Shown here in pieces: positions 18,597 to 27,601 of a stretch of DNA of 64,000 nt. Each line of letters begins with the position of its first letter. Positions within the stretch are counted from its first letter, which is position 1. The stretch is from assembly GCF_013306565.1 (NCBI RefSeq), contig NZ_PZPO01000005.1, positions 1 to 64,000 of the forward strand, in the 5' to 3' direction. The stretch comes from Hyphomicrobium sulfonivorans (GTDB lineage Bacteria > Pseudomonadota > Alphaproteobacteria > Rhizobiales > Hyphomicrobiaceae). The position numbers were made by a program, and so were the translations under genes. Below the pieces are notes generated by a model. It saw only the letters and a list, made by a program, of their open reading frames with translations, did not search any database and was not told the origin of the DNA.

Positions 18597-18950
18597 CTCG
18601 GCATTTCGACCGATCAGCGTATTAACCGCAAAAAGAGACGCCGAGCACATCCCGCTCGCGGGGGAAAGCGCTGCGCGCAAGGCGTCGTATAGCCCAGCGA
18701 GGAATACGGGGGCTGCCCAAGTCCATCCTAGCTACTGCATAAGAGTCCGGGCACGTTGTCGATCTGAGCTACGATCGCTGCTGAATGCCATCTTGTGCAG
18801 CGACGACGCGTTACGAAGGAGCGTTACGATTCATAGCGCGGCTCAGCGTTAGTGGCGAAACCTGCAGAGTTCTGGCGAGTTCCCCAAGTCGAACCTCCCC
18901 CGAAGCTAAAGCAACGGCGGCGTACAGGATGTCGTCAGGAGTCAGTTTAG
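18597..18950. repeat. Resolvase-tail repeat, copy 3, joined to the intact recombinase gene
   Basis: This matches copies 1 and 2 with more substitutions. Here 18811-18950 is the real 3' end of the serine recombinase gene and 18597-18810 its downstream flank, which shows the origin of the truncated copies. Confidence 0.85.
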
Positions 18951-19374
18951 GCGGCCGTCCCAAACGCCGCCCACGGTTGCGTGCTGCCTCGATCCCTGCA
19001 CGCGTTCGCTCGGCTATCAAGGCGCGTTCGAACTCCGCGAGCGCACCCATCATGTGCATGAGCAGCCGCCCACTAGGCGAGCGTGTGTCTATGGCTTCTG
19101 AAAGTGAGACGAGCCCAATGCCCCGTTTGTCCAGGTCTGCGGTGAGGGTGATCAGATGGGCCAGGCTACGTCCAAGGCGGTCGAGCTTCCAGGTCACCAG
19201 CGTGTCGCCTGCTTTCAGCTGTCTGAGAGCTCTCGCTAGGCCAGGGCGGGTACTTATGGCGCCCGACACTCCAAGATCCTCGTAGATCTTTTGGCATGCC
19301 GCTCGACGCAACGCATCGAGCTGAAGATCGAGATTTTGATCGTCGGTTGAGACGCGCGCATAACCAACTCTCAT
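18811..19374 (-). CDS. Serine recombinase, resolvase/invertase family
   Basis: The protein has 187 residues. The N-terminus MRVGYARVSTDDQNLDLQLDAL carries the catalytic serine (residue 10), and DTLVTWKLDRLGRS holds the active-site arginines. A C-terminal helix-turn-helix (LGELARTLQVSPLTLSRAMNR) follows. The length fits Tn3-type resolvases and Hin-like invertases. The ATG at 19374 has GAGGTG seven bases upstream. Parts of its 3' end are scattered in two other places in the window, so the element it belonged to has been mobile here. No transposase accompanies it. Confidence 0.92.
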   Translation of the reverse strand: MRVGYARVSTDDQNLDLQLDALRRAACQKIYEDLGVSGAISTRPGLARALRQLKAGDTLVTWKLDRLGRSLAHLITLTADLDKRGIGLVSLSEAIDTRSPSGRLLMHMMGALAEFERALIAERTRAGIEAARNRGRRLGRPPKLTPDDILYAAVALASGEVRLGELARTLQVSPLTLSRAMNRNAPS

Positions 19375-19454
19375 CGTTCGGCACCTCGGTGATACGGCGC
19401 CATCGCGCCCTTCAGCGCGTCTAACAAAAAGGGAGGTTTTTGAAGGTAAACGGA

Positions 19455-19508
19455 TTGCGATGCGGAGGATGCGAAAAAGGCCATGATCGGGAGATTATCG
19501 CATCGTAA
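19455..19508. promoter_or_regulatory. Dyad upstream of the recombinase, possible res site
   Basis: TTGCGATGCG at 19455-19464 is mirrored with one mismatch by CGCATCGTAA at 19499-19508, about 80 bp upstream of the recombinase start. Resolvases bind inverted sites just upstream of their own genes, so this may be a res subsite or an operator. Confidence 0.3.
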
Positions 19509-19564
19509 CCAACCCGTCAGAGAGCTGCACAATAAACGTCCCTTTTTGATCGCGACGCGGATTC

Positions 19565-20674
19565 GTGGAAGATCAGGTTGTCTTCGCCACGACAGGTATG
19601 CGCATGTCAGCTGCAGGCCGGCAGCCGATCACAATAAGCAGAGCCGAGCTGTATCAGGCCGTGTGGGCAGAACCCATGAGGCGGCTGGCAGCAAAGTTCG
19701 CCATCTCGCCGCAACGTCTAGCCAAGATTTGCGAGCAACTTGAGATTCCGGTTCCACCCCGTGGCGAGTGGGGGAAACTACCTGATGCGACCAACAAACC
19801 CGCGCTCAAGGCACCTGGGCGTTCGATCGCTGAAACGATCACAATAACTTCCACCCATGCCAAGCTTACGCCCGGTGGGCGAACCAAGAGCTATGACGGG
19901 ACAAATGCGCCGGTGGAGTTCGTCCACCCGGCAATAACGGATTGGCTGGCGAGTAGCGAATTCCTCGCACGCCGCCCCTACGCACGTTCCCTCGGGAAAG
20001 AGGAGACGGTCACGAAATACAGAAAAGAATTGTGCTTCCTCGATAGGCTGTTTCACGCCGCTGAGAAAAAGGGTTTGTGGCCCGTTATGAGTGATTTTGA
20101 TCGCATTCAATTTCAGTCTCAGGGCGAGCGTATCAACTGCGTCCTGAGCCAGCGCAAAGCTTATGTCCAAAATGGCGCTCTTCGACAATTTAAGCGAACC
20201 AGCGAACTCATCTTCCAGGTCAACCACAGTTTGCCGCCGCGGCTTGGTGGTCTGCTCAAATGGGCGGAACAGAAGGATGGTCAACTCGAGAAACATATCG
20301 GCGCGATAGTCGACGCGCTCCTAGAATGCGTGCCGGTGATTGCTGAAGATCGCGTTCGGAGTGAAGCGGAGGCTGAGCGCCGAAGAGATCAAGCGCTCAA
20401 GGCTGAGCGCGAGGCGCAACATCTCCGTCGCGAGCACCTCCGCCGTCAAGCGCTGCTCGTCATGGCTGAGCGCCACCGCTCAGCGCAGGCGTTGCAGGAG
20501 CTCATCGTGCGGATGGAGCGTGAAGCAGAGGATACGTCTCATGTCGTCGATGGCCAGACGATCACCGATTGGCTGGCATGGGCACGCCGCCAGCTGGTGC
20601 TTTCCGATCCACTGTCGAAGGGGATTGCGAACCTCTTTGAAGAGGTGGCTGCATCCGCGCATGCCAAAGATTAG
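19565..20674 (+). CDS. Hypothetical protein with N-terminal HTH and C-terminal coiled coil
   Basis: The protein has up to 369 residues. Near the N-terminus, ISRAELYQAVWAEPMRRLAAKFAISPQRLAKICEQL looks like a helix-turn-helix, followed by VPPRGEWGKLPDA, seen in a widespread family of unknown function. Residues 255-310 are rich in Arg, Glu, Ala and Leu and likely form a coiled coil. The frame starts with GTG at 19565, but ATG codons at 19598 and 19604 are possible. It ends about 100 bp before the left attachment core, so it may belong to the host or to a further island. Confidence 0.65.
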   Translation: MEDQVVFATTGMRMSAAGRQPITISRAELYQAVWAEPMRRLAAKFAISPQRLAKICEQLEIPVPPRGEWGKLPDATNKPALKAPGRSIAETITITSTHAKLTPGGRTKSYDGTNAPVEFVHPAITDWLASSEFLARRPYARSLGKEETVTKYRKELCFLDRLFHAAEKKGLWPVMSDFDRIQFQSQGERINCVLSQRKAYVQNGALRQFKRTSELIFQVNHSLPPRLGGLLKWAEQKDGQLEKHIGAIVDALLECVPVIAEDRVRSEAEAERRRDQALKAEREAQHLRREHLRRQALLVMAERHRSAQALQELIVRMEREAEDTSHVVDGQTITDWLAWARRQLVLSDPLSKGIANLFEEVAASAHAKD

Positions 20675-20771
20675 ACGGGCCGCGAAAGCCCGCGGCATTA
20701 CAAAAAGTATTACACGCAGGCTCCAAAATCCTAAAATTATAGTGCGATATCAAAGCTTAGCATGAATTTGT

Positions 20772-20788
20772 TGGCTGGGGGACTAGGA
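20772..20788. other. Attachment core, left end of element A
   Basis: TGGCTGGGGGACTAGGA is identical to the 3' end of tRNA-Gln at 50221-50237 and to 34531-34547. No other part of a tRNA is present here, so it is a displaced tRNA end of the kind left when an element integrates into a tRNA gene. Confidence 0.85.
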
Positions 20789-20846
20789 CACTGTCGCAGT
20801 CGCCTGTAACCCATTGAACCAAGAGAAAATCCCGTCCGGTTCAACA

Positions 20847-20869
20847 GATGTGGGAGCATTGTGGGAACA
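20847..20869. repeat. Arm-type integrase sites, left end of element A
   Basis: Two TGTGGGA heptamers, at 20849-20855 and 20860-20866, are spaced 11 bp start to start. The surrounding 23 bp match 34433-34455 with two differences, so the same array lies inside both ends of element A and in the same orientation. Confidence 0.65.
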
Positions 20870-20921
20870 CGTCAAGTCATCAGATGCTCTTAGTTCTGGA
20901 GATGGCAACGACCGGGCCACG

Positions 20922-21527
20922 TCAATCTTTGACATCGCGATCTATTAGGGTGCGCCACTTTTTTAGGTAGGTGCCATGTGGACCTTCTAACAAGTTTGGA
21001 TGCGCCTTCAGCAAACTGAGCAGCGCTCCGACGCCGCCATCCCAATCCGACAGGGGGCTGCGTGGCTGCACTTGCCATCCTAATGCTTCTAGGCTGAAGC
21101 GACTGCGAAGCTGATTTCGCGCCATGCTTGTTGTGATCCAGTTGCCGCCAGCCTCCGCTCCTCCAATGGAGATTGGATTGATGTGCTCCAAGCTCGCGGT
21201 GTGTGACCAGTAAGCTTCGTGGGTTTCCTCCGATTTCCAATTCGGGTGGTACGGCACGGTTTCTGGCCAAAGAGCCGACAAGGCCCTCAAGTATGCGGGA
21301 AGAAGCAGGAGATCACCCGTATAGCGACAGCGGAAGCCGTCATCGCGGAATACGCGCAATTTCTCAGTGTCACTGGTCGATCTAGCCGAGCGGGATGCTC
21401 CGACGTGCGCCCACGCTTGGCGAAGCAGTTGTTCGCCTTCATCGACGGTACGAAGAGCGGCTGCATTGCCTGCTGATACTAACAGCCGTGCGCCAGTATC
21501 GTGGCCGGCAGCTTTGTTCCCCATCAT
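20922..21527 (-). CDS. HNH endonuclease
   Basis: The protein has 201 residues. The centre reads FRDDGFRCRYTGDLLLLP...SLEHINPISIGGAEAGGNWITTSMARNQLRS, which fits the HNH pattern: a histidine in EHINPIS, an asparagine in GGNW and a final asparagine in MARNQ. Such enzymes nick or cut DNA and are frequent in defence islands. Its start overlaps the stop of the small gene upstream (ATGA), so the two are translated together. The target is unknown. Confidence 0.8.
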   Translation of the reverse strand: MMGNKAAGHDTGARLLVSAGNAAALRTVDEGEQLLRQAWAHVGASRSARSTSDTEKLRVFRDDGFRCRYTGDLLLLPAYLRALSALWPETVPYHPNWKSEETHEAYWSHTASLEHINPISIGGAEAGGNWITTSMARNQLRSRFSLEALGWQVQPRSPLSDWDGGVGALLSLLKAHPNLLEGPHGTYLKKWRTLIDRDVKD

Positions 21528-21745
21528 TCGATCGTGACCGATACAGGACCGTCGTCGCTCGGGATGATGGCCTTCACAGTGAGAGGTTTGGCGGTTGGCA
21601 GCGTCAGTTTCAGTTCAACTACACGAACACCCTCACCGCACCCGAAGTTATCTGTCAGCCCTTCGACTGCCTCCTGGGCGCTCTCGTGACTGGCGAAGCA
21701 CTGATCTTCAGTATTGTAGGCAACCCAAACAGTGCAGACAGACAT
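21524..21745 (-). CDS. Small hypothetical protein upstream of the HNH nuclease
   Basis: The protein has 73 residues (MSVCTVWVAYNTEDQCFASH...PVSVTIE). I recognise no family. The ATG at 21745 follows GGAGAG closely; a longer frame to 21787 is less likely. The gene overlaps the HNH gene by four bases and diverges from hsdR, so it may be an accessory or antidote partner of the nuclease; only position supports this. Confidence 0.55.
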   Translation of the reverse strand: MSVCTVWVAYNTEDQCFASHESAQEAVEGLTDNFGCGEGVRVVELKLTLPTAKPLTVKAIIPSDDGPVSVTIE

Positions 21746-21840
21746 TGTCTCTCCATATTCGTTGGTGCCAACTGGCAATATCCTCAACGTCTACACAATC
21801 GCGAGATGCATTGTAATATGCGTTCGATGTGGATTGGGGC

Positions 21841-24800
21841 ATGATGATTTTATCAAGCAATTTCAATTTCCTGAGCGAAGGCGACGGCAAGCTGTTCCGG
21901 CTGGCGGCGCTAGCGGAGCGCTATTTTCCGGAAGATCCTGGAACAGCGATAGTGAAGCTGCGCCAGTTCGCAGAGCACATGTCAAAGGAGATCGCAGCTC
22001 GTCATGCGGTCTATTTGGGCGAACGTGAGACGTTTGATGAAACGCTACGTCGTTTGTCGTACGACCGAATAATTCCTAGGGAAGCGGCGGACGTATTCCA
22101 CGGTCTTCGCAAGCTTGGAAACAATGCCGTCCATGAAGACAGGGGCGGTCACGCTGAGGCGCTAACGGCTCTTAAATTCGCCCGCCAACTTGCGATTTGG
22201 TTCCATCGTACTTATGCGAAACAACCGAACTTCAAGGCCGGACCGTTCGTTCCTCCTTCAGCGCCGGTCGATGCTGCTGCTTCACTAAAAGAAGAAATCG
22301 CAGCTCTCCTTCTCAAGGTTTCGCAAAGTGAGGATGAGGCTGCTAGGGCGAAACGGGAGGCCGAGGGCCATGCCCGTGCCTTGGAAAGCATCGAGCAACG
22401 TCTTGCAAGAGAAGCGGAAGAGCGGGCGATTTGGGAAAAGCTTGCTCAGGAGACAGAAGCAGAGAAGGTCGAGATTACTGCGCGTCTTGTTGAACTTCAG
22501 GCCGCAGCGGAGAAGACGCCAAAGTCTGAAGTGGTTGAACTTGTCCAACGCGCTGAGGAAGCGTCGAAGAAGATCGATCTGGACGAGGCCGCTACTCGGG
22601 CTTTGATCGATCAGCAGCTGCGTGATGCTGAATGGGAAGCCGACACTACAAATCTGCATTATGGAACCGGCACCCGACCAGCCAAAGGACGCAATCTCGC
22701 AATTGCCGAATGGCCTACTTCAAACGGTCGAGCTGACTATGCGTTATTCGTGGGTTTGAAGCTCGTTGCCGTTGTGGAAGCCAAGCGCAAACGCAAGAAC
22801 ATTTCCGCCGCCATAGATCAAGCCGAGCGTTATTCGACCAGCATCTCGGAGCACCCTGATTTTGTTCTCGCGGGCGGCCCATGGGGCGAGCATAAGGCTC
22901 CGTTCGTCTTTGCCGCCAACGGGCGTTCTTACCTAAAGCAGATCGATACGGAGAGTGGGGTCTGGTTTCGCGATACCCGCCGCCCTGCAAATCACCGCCG
23001 CGCACTTGTCGATTGGTACACCCCTCAGGGCTTAGAAAGCCAGCTTGAGGTTGATCAGGACGCCGCAGCGGCGGCCCTTAAATCACTTGCATTCGACTTT
23101 GGCTTTCCGCTGCGCGACTATCAACAAAATGCAATCTGTGCAGTTGAAGCCGCTCTCGACGCGGAACAGCGCACGATGCTACTCGCTATGGCCACGGGCA
23201 CTGGAAAAACGAAGCTGGCGATCGCAATGCTCTATCGCTTGCTTGCGACTAAGCGCTTCCGACGAATTTGCTTCGTCGTGGATCGCTCAGCGCTAGGCCA
23301 TCAGGCCGAGGGTGAGTTCTCGACCACCAAGATTGTATCGGGCAAGGCGTTTGCGGAAGTTTTTGGTCTGAAGGGGTTGAACGATGCGGTACCGGCGGCG
23401 GAGACCAAAGTTCACATTTGCACCATCCAAGGATTGGTGAAGCGCGTTCTCTATCCATCAAAAAGTTCAGACGCACCTCCCATAGATCAGTACGATCTTT
23501 TGGTCATTGATGAGTGCCATCGGGGCTATCTGCTCGACCGTGAAATGTCTGACACTGAGCTGAGCTTCAGAGGAGAGGACGACTACATCTCAAAATATCG
23601 TCGTGTTCTTGAATACTTCGACGCGGTGAAAATTGGGCTCACGGCTACTCCTGCGCTCCACACGACGGACATCTTTGGCGAGCCGATTTTCAAATACTCC
23701 TACAGAGAGGCCGTCATTGAGGGCCACCTGATCGACCACGAGCCTCCCGTGAGGATCGAAACCGCGCTGGCGAGAGCGGGAATTGTGTTCAACAAGGATG
23801 ACGCGGTCGACCTGCTGAACACGCAAACCGGAGAGGTCGACCTTGCGCATCTTCCAGATGAATTGCGCTTCGAGGTTGAGCACTTCAACAAGCAGGTGAT
23901 CACGGAAGATTTCAATCGCGTCGTCGCCGAAGAGCTCGCGCGACACATTGATCCTGCACTTCCAGGCAAGACACTTATCTTCGCTGCCACAGACGCCCAT
24001 GCGGATATCGTTGTAAAGGCGGTCAAGCGAGCTTTTGCTGATGCCTACGGTGACATTGACGACGCCGCAGTTAAGAAAATTACGGGGAGCGTCGACAAAG
24101 TTCAGACGTTGATCCGCTCATTCCGAAACGACGCCAATCCGAAGATCGTAGTCACCGTGGATCTTCTCACCACCGGCGTGGATGTGCCATCAATCACCAA
24201 CCTAGTCTTTTTACGCCGGGTGAACAGCCGCATTCTGTATGAGCAAATGGTCGGCCGCGCGACGCGTAAGTGCCCTGAGGTTGGCAAAGAGGTGTTCCGC
24301 ATATTCGATGCGGTAGATCTCTATCCGCACTTGCAAAATCTCACCGATATGAAGCCGGTCGTCGTAAATCCATCGATCAGCTTTGAACAGCTGGTCAAAG
24401 AGCTGGTTGCTGTTGACCAGGGTGCGCAGCGCGAGGTTGTTCGCGAGCAGCTGGCGGTAAAGCTGCGGAGACGGATAGACAAGCTGCCACCTGAAGCGCG
24501 TTCCAAGTTCGAGGCCGCCGTTGGTGAGACGCCCGAGCAAACTCTCCAGCGCGTCCTCAGCGCAGATCCTGTGGAGCTTGCTGAGTGGTTTTCGACGCGT
24601 GTCGCCGCCGGTCCTATTCTCGATTGGCAAAACGGTTCGAGCAAGCCGCGCCAAGTCCCGATCTCGCATCATCCGGACGAGGTTGTTGCGGTGACACGAG
24701 GTTACGGAGAAGCCACCAAGCCGGAAGACTTTATCGATGGCTTCACTGCCTTCATCCAGGACAATATCAACACGATCGCCGCATTGAAGATCGTCGTTCA

Positions 24801-25224
24801 GCGGCCTCGGGACCTTACTCGCGCTGACTTGAAAGCATTGCGCTTGGCGCTGGACTTGAAGGGGTACTCGGAAGCCAATCTACGCCGCGCCTGGGCGGAC
24901 GCAAAGAATGCCGACATCGCTGCGTCGATCATTGGATTTGTGCGCCAGGCAGCGTTAGGAGATCCTCTCACACCCTATGGTGACCGGGTCAGGGCGGCGA
25001 TGCAAAACATCATCGCCAGCCGTGTCTGGACCGATCCACAAAAGCGGTGGCTAAAGCGGATCGGCGAGCAGATCGAGAAGGAAGTTGTGGTAGATCGATG
25101 CGCAATTGATCGAGAACCGTTTGTTGCTGATGGTGGGTTCGAGCGACTGAACAAGGTATTCGGCGGTCAACTCGACGCCGTCCTTGCCGAAATCAACGAA
25201 GAACTGTGGAAGCTAGTTAGCTAA
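21841..25224 (+). CDS. hsdR: Type I restriction enzyme, R subunit (EcoEI-like)
   Basis: The protein has about 1127 residues. In order: a DUF4145-like helical N-terminus (residues 10-115), a coiled coil (130-250), a PD-(D/E)XK nuclease (GRADYALFVGLKLVAVVEAKR, near 295-315), an SF2 motor with Walker A MATGTGKTKLA (near 450), DECH box VIDECHRG (near 556), LTATPA (near 600) and QMVGRATR (near 801), and a C-terminal helical domain. It translocates DNA and cuts it when the methylase complex meets an unmodified site. An in-frame GTG lies 12 bases before the ATG at 21841. An extra gene separates it from hsdM. Confidence 0.92.
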   Translation: MMILSSNFNFLSEGDGKLFRLAALAERYFPEDPGTAIVKLRQFAEHMSKEIAARHAVYLGERETFDETLRRLSYDRIIPREAADVFHGLRKLGNNAVHEDRGGHAEALTALKFARQLAIWFHRTYAKQPNFKAGPFVPPSAPVDAAASLKEEIAALLLKVSQSEDEAARAKREAEGHARALESIEQRLAREAEERAIWEKLAQETEAEKVEITARLVELQAAAEKTPKSEVVELVQRAEEASKKIDLDEAATRALIDQQLRDAEWEADTTNLHYGTGTRPAKGRNLAIAEWPTSNGRADYALFVGLKLVAVVEAKRKRKNISAAIDQAERYSTSISEHPDFVLAGGPWGEHKAPFVFAANGRSYLKQIDTESGVWFRDTRRPANHRRALVDWYTPQGLESQLEVDQDAAAAALKSLAFDFGFPLRDYQQNAICAVEAALDAEQRTMLLAMATGTGKTKLAIAMLYRLLATKRFRRICFVVDRSALGHQAEGEFSTTKIVSGKAFAEVFGLKGLNDAVPAAETKVHICTIQGLVKRVLYPSKSSDAPPIDQYDLLVIDECHRGYLLDREMSDTELSFRGEDDYISKYRRVLEYFDAVKIGLTATPALHTTDIFGEPIFKYSYREAVIEGHLIDHEPPVRIETALARAGIVFNKDDAVDLLNTQTGEVDLAHLPDELRFEVEHFNKQVITEDFNRVVAEELARHIDPALPGKTLIFAATDAHADIVVKAVKRAFADAYGDIDDAAVKKITGSVDKVQTLIRSFRNDANPKIVVTVDLLTTGVDVPSITNLVFLRRVNSRILYEQMVGRATRKCPEVGKEVFRIFDAVDLYPHLQNLTDMKPVVVNPSISFEQLVKELVAVDQGAQREVVREQLAVKLRRRIDKLPPEARSKFEAAVGETPEQTLQRVLSADPVELAEWFSTRVAAGPILDWQNGSSKPRQVPISHHPDEVVAVTRGYGEATKPEDFIDGFTAFIQDNINTIAALKIVVQRPRDLTRADLKALRLALDLKGYSEANLRRAWADAKNADIAASIIGFVRQAALGDPLTPYGDRVRAAMQNIIASRVWTDPQKRWLKRIGEQIEKEVVVDRCAIDREPFVADGGFERLNKVFGGQLDAVLAEINEELWKLVS

Positions 25225-26099
25225 ATGCCCTATCCAGATTTCTCAGAGTTTACTTTTGGATATTCCATTGTGCGCCAGATCGAGGACGTCTTGGGCGGGC
25301 AGACTGTAGTGCCATGTTTCCAACTCAGCATCAAGAGGCTACTGGGGGATATGACGTAAGCTTCCTGCAGCACGGAGTTCCTTTATTTATTCAGTTTAAG
25401 CGGTCTGAAGTTATGCGCCGCAAGTCATGCTGCGAGTGCAAGGACAAAAATGCGGCGCTTCAGCCACCTATTTTCCGGATGCACCTGCATAAGGCTAATA
25501 AATATAAGCAGCACTTTTTAATGCAGGAACTTGAAAGCAGTGGCAACGTCGCAGTGTATTGCACCAGTGCAGTCGCGGATAAGAGAGCTCTTGACGCACT
25601 CTATTTGAAGGGGCGGGTCTTTGATGCTGCAACCGTATTCGCCCCCTGCGAGATTAATCTTCCATCACTAGATGACGATCATCATGTTTCGTTCTGTCAT
25701 GGATCGAAAAACGCATGGGTGTACTCAAAAGAGGGCACGCCATTTGCTCGAAAAACTATCACTTTCGGAGACATTCTGGAGAGGTTAAGGGAGCGCAAGG
25801 ACGTCCCTATCAAAAGCCAAATTGATCAAATCAGGGAGCTAGTCGAAGACTTCGATAGAATTGGGGCTGAAAAAATGGCCGAACGTCAGCGATTAAAGCG
25901 AGAGTATCCTTTTAGCCATACTCCGACCGGGAGTGATACTCCACCGCAAATTCGGACGGTTGAAGAGAGCAAGGCCGAACAGCATGAACGCCGCGCCCGC
26001 ACCCGTAACATTGAGAGCGTGGTAAAACGTGCAGCGATTGAAGCTTTTTTCGAGGCCGATACTCTGCTTTTGTCGATTTCTCGAAGGGCACTCGCGTAA
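25225..26099 (+). pseudogene. Frameshifted hypothetical gene between hsdR and hsdM
   Basis: An ATG directly after the hsdR stop starts MPYPDFSEFTFGYSIVRQIE...GGQTVVPCF. In that frame it soon stops, but the frame one step over continues at once with PTQHQEATGGYDVSFLQHGVPLFIQFKRSEVM for about 260 residues to 26099. A single missing base near 25320 explains the break; restored, the protein would have about 290 residues. It has a conserved-looking core with several cysteines (SCCECKD) and no domain I can name. Its stop overlaps the hsdM start, so it belongs to the operon. Sequencing error or real inactivation cannot be told apart. Confidence 0.7.
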
Positions 26100-27601
26100 T
26101 GATCACCGCCACGACTACCACGACTACCACCACCACCACCGACATCGTCGCCAAGCTTTGGTCGCTATGTAACGTGTTGCGCGATGACGGCGTCACTTAC
26201 AACGAGTATGTGACCGAACTGACGTTTCTTCTGTTCCTGAAGATGCTCGAAGAAACGAAAAAAGAGGATCGGCTCTCAAAGCAGTACCGCTGGGCCGAAC
26301 TGGCAAAGCGCGAGGGGTTAGATCAACTCGACTATTACAAGCGTCTGCTGCTCGACCTCGGCAAGCCCGAGACAACGGACGAGCTTGTTCGCGCCATCTT
26401 TACGGATGCACAGACGCGTCTCCGCAAGCCAACCAATCTCAAGGCGCTTACATCTCACATCAATCAACTAGATTGGTTCTCGGCCCGCGAAGAAGGCTTG
26501 GGAACGCTCTATGAGGGCCTGCTGGAGAAGAACGCCGCGGACAAGAAGTCAGGCGCTGGGCAGTACTTCACGCCGCGTCCACTCATCGACTGCATCGTGC
26601 GTCTGATGAAGCCTCAGCCGGGCGAGGTGGTGCAAGATCCTGCTGCGGGGACGGCGGGGTTTCTGGTGGCAGCGGACCGCTACGTTAAGGATAAGACGGA
26701 CGACCTCTATAAGCTGCCCGCTGAGAAGGCGCACTTTCAACGCCACCATGCTCTTAATGGGGCGGAACTGGTGCCCGACACGCATCGCCTCTGCATGATG
26801 AACCTCCTGTTGCATGGGATCGAAGGCGGCGTGGCTCTAGCGGACACCCTGTCGCCGGATGGCGAGCAGCTTCCGAAGGCGGACCTCATTCTCACCAACC
26901 CGCCCTTTGGAACCAAGAAAGGTGGGGGGCGGCCCACGAGGTCTGACTTCTCAGTGACAGCCGATACGTCGAACAAGCAGCTGGCCTTCGTCGAACACAT
27001 TGTCCGCGCTCTCGAGCCTGGCGGTCGCGCGGCGGTGGTGGTGCCGGACAACGTGTTGTTTGAGGACAACACCGGGCGGCGACTGCGCACATGGCTCATG
27101 GAGCTGTGCAGCCTGCATACAATCCTGCGGCTGCCCACCGGCATCTTCTACGCACAAGGAGTGAAGACCAACGTGCTGTTCTTCCAGCGCGGCAAGACGG
27201 ATAAGGCGAATACTAAGGCGGTGTGGGTCTATGACCTGCGGGCCAACATGCCCGCCTTCGGCAAGACCAGACCGCTCACGATTGCGGACTTTGCCGAGTT
27301 TGAAAAAGCCTATGGCAGCGCACCCAATGGTGGGGACAAGCGGAAGGATCATGGCGAAGACGGCCGCTGGCGTTGCTTCACGCGCGAAGAGATCGCAGGC
27401 CGTAACGATAATCTCGACATCTCCTGGCTGCGCGACACGGAAGCTGAGGCCGAAGAGGCGCTGACGGAGCCTGAGGACATTGCGGCCGCCATCATTGGCC
27501 ACCTCAAGGCCGCGTTGGAGGAAGTTGAGGCGCTGTCGGAGGAGTTGGATCCGAATGGCGACGCGGAGACAGTGCCGCCGACTGCGGAGGCTGCGGAATG
27601 A
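26099..27601 (+). CDS. hsdM: Type I restriction-modification, M subunit (N6-adenine methylase)
   Basis: The protein has 500 residues. The helical N-terminal HsdM domain (ELTFLLFLKMLEE) is followed by the SAM site VVQDPAAGTAGF near residue 177 and the catalytic NPPFG near 267, the gamma-class N6-adenine methylase order. The first residues include ten threonines in a row encoded by ACC/ACG/ACT triplets at about 26109-26140. The start overlaps the stop of the gene before it (TAATG), and hsdS overlaps its end (ATGA), so it is translated within a tight operon. Confidence 0.94.
   Translation: MITATTTTTTTTTTDIVAKLWSLCNVLRDDGVTYNEYVTELTFLLFLKMLEETKKEDRLSKQYRWAELAKREGLDQLDYYKRLLLDLGKPETTDELVRAIFTDAQTRLRKPTNLKALTSHINQLDWFSAREEGLGTLYEGLLEKNAADKKSGAGQYFTPRPLIDCIVRLMKPQPGEVVQDPAAGTAGFLVAADRYVKDKTDDLYKLPAEKAHFQRHHALNGAELVPDTHRLCMMNLLLHGIEGGVALADTLSPDGEQLPKADLILTNPPFGTKKGGGRPTRSDFSVTADTSNKQLAFVEHIVRALEPGGRAAVVVPDNVLFEDNTGRRLRTWLMELCSLHTILRLPTGIFYAQGVKTNVLFFQRGKTDKANTKAVWVYDLRANMPAFGKTRPLTIADFAEFEKAYGSAPNGGDKRKDHGEDGRWRCFTREEIAGRNDNLDISWLRDTEAEAEEALTEPEDIAAAIIGHLKAALEEVEALSEELDPNGDAETVPPTAEAAE

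Noticed and set aside
20772-20788. A second tRNA-Gln gene
   Set aside because: Only the last 17 bases of the tRNA are present; no anticodon or D-arm can be folded, so it is an attachment core.
26109-26143. ACC/ACT triplet repeat at the start of hsdM as a phase-variation switch
   Set aside because: The unit is three bases, so gain or loss of units does not change the frame; it only alters the length of the threonine run.
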